Part shown: positions 11,375 to 12,730 of the stretch, piece by piece
How positions within the stretch are numbered: position 1 is the first letter of the stretch
Layout of the letters: every line of letters starts with the position of its first letter
NCBI GenBank assembly: GCA_018374635.1
Contig: JAHAEW010000089.1
Coordinates: 1 to 12,730, forward strand
From: Clostridiales bacterium
GTDB taxonomy: Bacteria; Bacillota; Clostridia; Oscillospirales; Oscillospiraceae
Direction of reading: 5' to 3'
Length of the DNA stretch: 12,730 nucleotides
Program-made: the position numbers and the translations under genes
The notes under the pieces: generated by a model
Databases searched by the model: none
Told to the model about the DNA's origin: nothing
Seen by the model: the letters and a program-made list of their open reading frames with translations, nothing else

Positions 11375-12511
11375 ATGGGTAGTCTGGTCATTGGCTGTGG
11401 CCTGTCGGGCGCAGTAATTGCCCGCCATCTGGCCGAGCAGGGAAAACAGGTGTCTATTTGGGAGCGCAGGGCCCATATCGGCGGTAATATGTACGACTAT
11501 GTGGACGAGCATGGATTTCTGGTTCAGAAGTACGGTCCACATACGTTTCACACCAGAAAAAAGGAGCTTTACGACTACATGCTCCGCTTTGAGGATTGGC
11601 AGGATTACAAGCTGACATGTGGCGCTGTGTGGGATGGGAAATACACCCCGACTCCCTTCAACTTTACGACGATCGATACCTTCTTTTCCCACGAACAGGC
11701 TGAGCGGTTGAAGAATAAGCTCCAGACTGCTTATGCTGGCCGCGAGACCGCTACGGTAGTGGAAGTGCTTGAGCACGATGACCCCGACATTCGCGGCTAT
11801 GCCGAATATCTTTTCCGCAACGATTATGCCCCCTATACCGCCAAGCAATGGGGAGTCTCTCCTTCAGAAATTGACCCAAGCGTGCTCAAGCGGGTTCCCC
11901 TACGGTTCTCTTACGACGAAGGCTATTTTGAAGATCCTTATCAAATAATGCCAGCCCATTCCTTTACTAGATTTTTTCAAACCCTACTGGATCATCCTAA
12001 TATCCATATTGAACTGGGAGTGGAGGCACTGGAGCGAATTCAGGTATCCGATGGGCAACTCTATGTGGACGGGAATCGCTGGGATGAACCGTTGGTCTAC
12101 ACCGGCGCATTAGATGAACTTTTCGGGGGTATCTTTGGCAGACTGCCCTATCGCTCCTTGCGGTTTGAATGGAAGTATACTGAGGCAGACAGCGTTCAAG
12201 ATGCCCCGGTGGTGGCCTATCCTCAGGAAGCCGGCTATACTCGGATCACTGAGTATAAAAAACTTCCCTTTCAAGCTCGTCCAGGCAGCAGTTATGCGCT
12301 GGAATTTCCACTCCCATACCAGGAGGGGGCCTCACTGGAACCCTACTATCCTGTCCTAACCGAGAAAAGCCAGATTCAATATAAAAAATATTTCGAATTG
12401 GTCAGTGCGGTACCCAACTTGATCTGCTGCGGTCGACTGGCTGATTTTAAGTACTATAACATGGATCAGGCACTGGAGCGGGCTTTAGGTGTCTGCCAGA
12501 GTCTTCTCTGA
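11375..12511 (+). CDS. glf: UDP-galactopyranose mutase
   Basis: A flavoenzyme that interconverts UDP-galactopyranose and UDP-galactofuranose in the cytoplasm, supplying donor for galactofuranose residues. The 378-residue length is typical. Motifs in order: FAD-binding IGCGLSGAV (6-14) with E30 ending the second strand, IGGNMYD (35-41), YGPHTFHT (53-60), NDYAPYTAKQWG (149-160), the arginine region VPLRFSYDEGYF (174-185; R177 is the likely UDP-phosphate arginine), YTGALDELF, YTRITEYKK and the C-terminal CCGRLADFKYYNMDQALERAL flavin-site block. All are intact, so it should be active. It starts one base after the epimerase stop with no clear ribosome site, suggesting translational coupling. It is the last gene of the operon and is followed by a hairpin terminator. 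Confidence 0.96.
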   Translation: MGSLVIGCGLSGAVIARHLAEQGKQVSIWERRAHIGGNMYDYVDEHGFLVQKYGPHTFHTRKKELYDYMLRFEDWQDYKLTCGAVWDGKYTPTPFNFTTIDTFFSHEQAERLKNKLQTAYAGRETATVVEVLEHDDPDIRGYAEYLFRNDYAPYTAKQWGVSPSEIDPSVLKRVPLRFSYDEGYFEDPYQIMPAHSFTRFFQTLLDHPNIHIELGVEALERIQVSDGQLYVDGNRWDEPLVYTGALDELFGGIFGRLPYRSLRFEWKYTEADSVQDAPVVAYPQEAGYTRITEYKKLPFQARPGSSYALEFPLPYQEGASLEPYYPVLTEKSQIQYKKYFELVSAVPNLICCGRLADFKYYNMDQALERALGVCQSLL

Positions 12512-12524
12512 GTGCCTGAAGATA

Positions 12525-12562
12525 AATACTGGGTATGAAGCAACTGATTCATACCCAGTATT
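12525..12562 (+). terminator. Rho-independent-type terminator of the polysaccharide operon
   Basis: AATACTGGGTATGAA (12525-12539) and TTCATACCCAGTATT (12548-12562) form a perfect 15-bp stem with an eight-base loop, 13 bases after the glf stop. The downstream tract (ATTTATTG) is T-rich but not a pure T-run, so efficiency may be moderate. The opposite strand also has a short AT-rich tail after the stem, so it could serve convergent transcription from the right. Confidence 0.8.
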
Positions 12563-12637
12563 ATTTATTGGGTAGGGAAATCACTGGCTCTGCCGGTGGA
12601 GGTGCCCCGTAAAAAAGATTTAGCTTCAAGCAGGTAG

Positions 12638-12730
12638 TGTCAAGGAATTTTCGCAAAATGGTTTGCAGGCCCTGGCATGAGAGAAGTCAGCCAGCAATGG
12701 AGGCGTCCTCAAGGGCAGCCTCCAGGTGCT
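12638..12730. mobile_element. Possible insertion-sequence end in the right flank
   Basis: From 12638 the plus strand reads TGTCAAGGAATTTTCGCAAA, beginning with TGT and containing ATTTT/AAAAT symmetry around a CGC centre; the possible minus-strand gene tail ends about 50 bases further in. This layout (TG-start terminus, short noncoding stretch, then the end of an inward gene) is what the 3' end of an insertion sequence looks like. The other end is outside the window and no transposase motif is visible, so this is a guess from arrangement. Confidence 0.2.
12687..12728 (-). CDS. Possible C-terminal tail of an unknown minus-strand protein (partial)
   Basis: The minus strand is open from the right edge and ends at TGA (12689-12687), giving HLEAALEDASIAG. 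The composition looks protein-like, but 13 residues are too few to name a family. If real, the gene converges on the operon terminator. It is listed only because it is the sole coding-like trace in the right flank (12563-12730), where nothing else is recognisable. Confidence 0.2.
   Translation of the reverse strand, partial: HLEAALEDASIAG

Noticed and set aside
1..12730. CRISPR arrays, tRNA or rRNA genes, toxin-antitoxin or phage-defence genes
   Set aside because: I saw no regularly spaced direct repeats, no cloverleaf-like or rRNA sequence and no defence motif; every intact gene fits polysaccharide synthesis or export.

Overview
The window looks like a gut-type Clostridia genome (Oscillospiraceae or Lachnospiraceae level; inferred from gene style, GTG starts, strong GGAGG-type ribosome binding sites and the flanking mobile-element debris). 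It holds one complete ten-gene plus-strand operon for making, modifying and exporting a cell-surface polysaccharide. Decayed DNA lies on the left, and a terminator plus unrecognised, possibly mobile DNA lies on the right.

Left flank (1-722): the end of an IS3-like insertion sequence, with the first codons of its transposase on the minus strand, sits in the 3' end of a decayed XRE-type regulator. A frameshifted fragment of a MATE efflux pump follows on the plus strand. About 150 bases of AT-rich leader with two weak candidate promoters come before the operon.

Operon (723-12511): (i) export: an ABC-2 permease with an unusual large outward-facing N-terminal domain and a short Wzt-like ATPase; (ii) assembly: a GT2 glycosyltransferase, a DUF4422 protein, and a DUF4422-GT8 fusion; (iii) modification: a coiled-coil FkbM-type methyltransferase; (iv) sugar nucleotides: glucose-1-phosphate cytidylyltransferase (RfbF), CDP-glucose 4,6-dehydratase (RfbG), an SDR reductase, an RmlC-like 3,5-epimerase, and UDP-galactopyranose mutase (Glf). 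Gaps run from a 14-base overlap to 31 bases, with several ATGA or TGATG junctions, so the set is almost certainly co-transcribed and partly translationally coupled. A perfect 15-bp hairpin follows the last gene.

How it fits together: RfbF and RfbG give CDP-4-keto-6-deoxyglucose. The RmlC-like epimerase and the SDR reductase probably turn this into a CDP-6-deoxyhexose. No RfbH-type C-3 dehydratase is present, so the usual 3,6-dideoxyhexose outcome is not encoded here. Glf supplies UDP-galactofuranose. The three glycosyltransferase-like proteins build the repeat or cap, the FkbM protein may O-methylate it, and the ABC transporter exports it. No initiating sugar-phosphate transferase is in the window. 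Base composition is mosaic: hand counts of 60-base samples give about 67% GC in the first DUF4422 gene, 32-35% in most of the DUF4422-GT8 gene, about 42% in the methyltransferase and about 62% in rfbF. This is typical of a cassette-assembled, variable surface locus.
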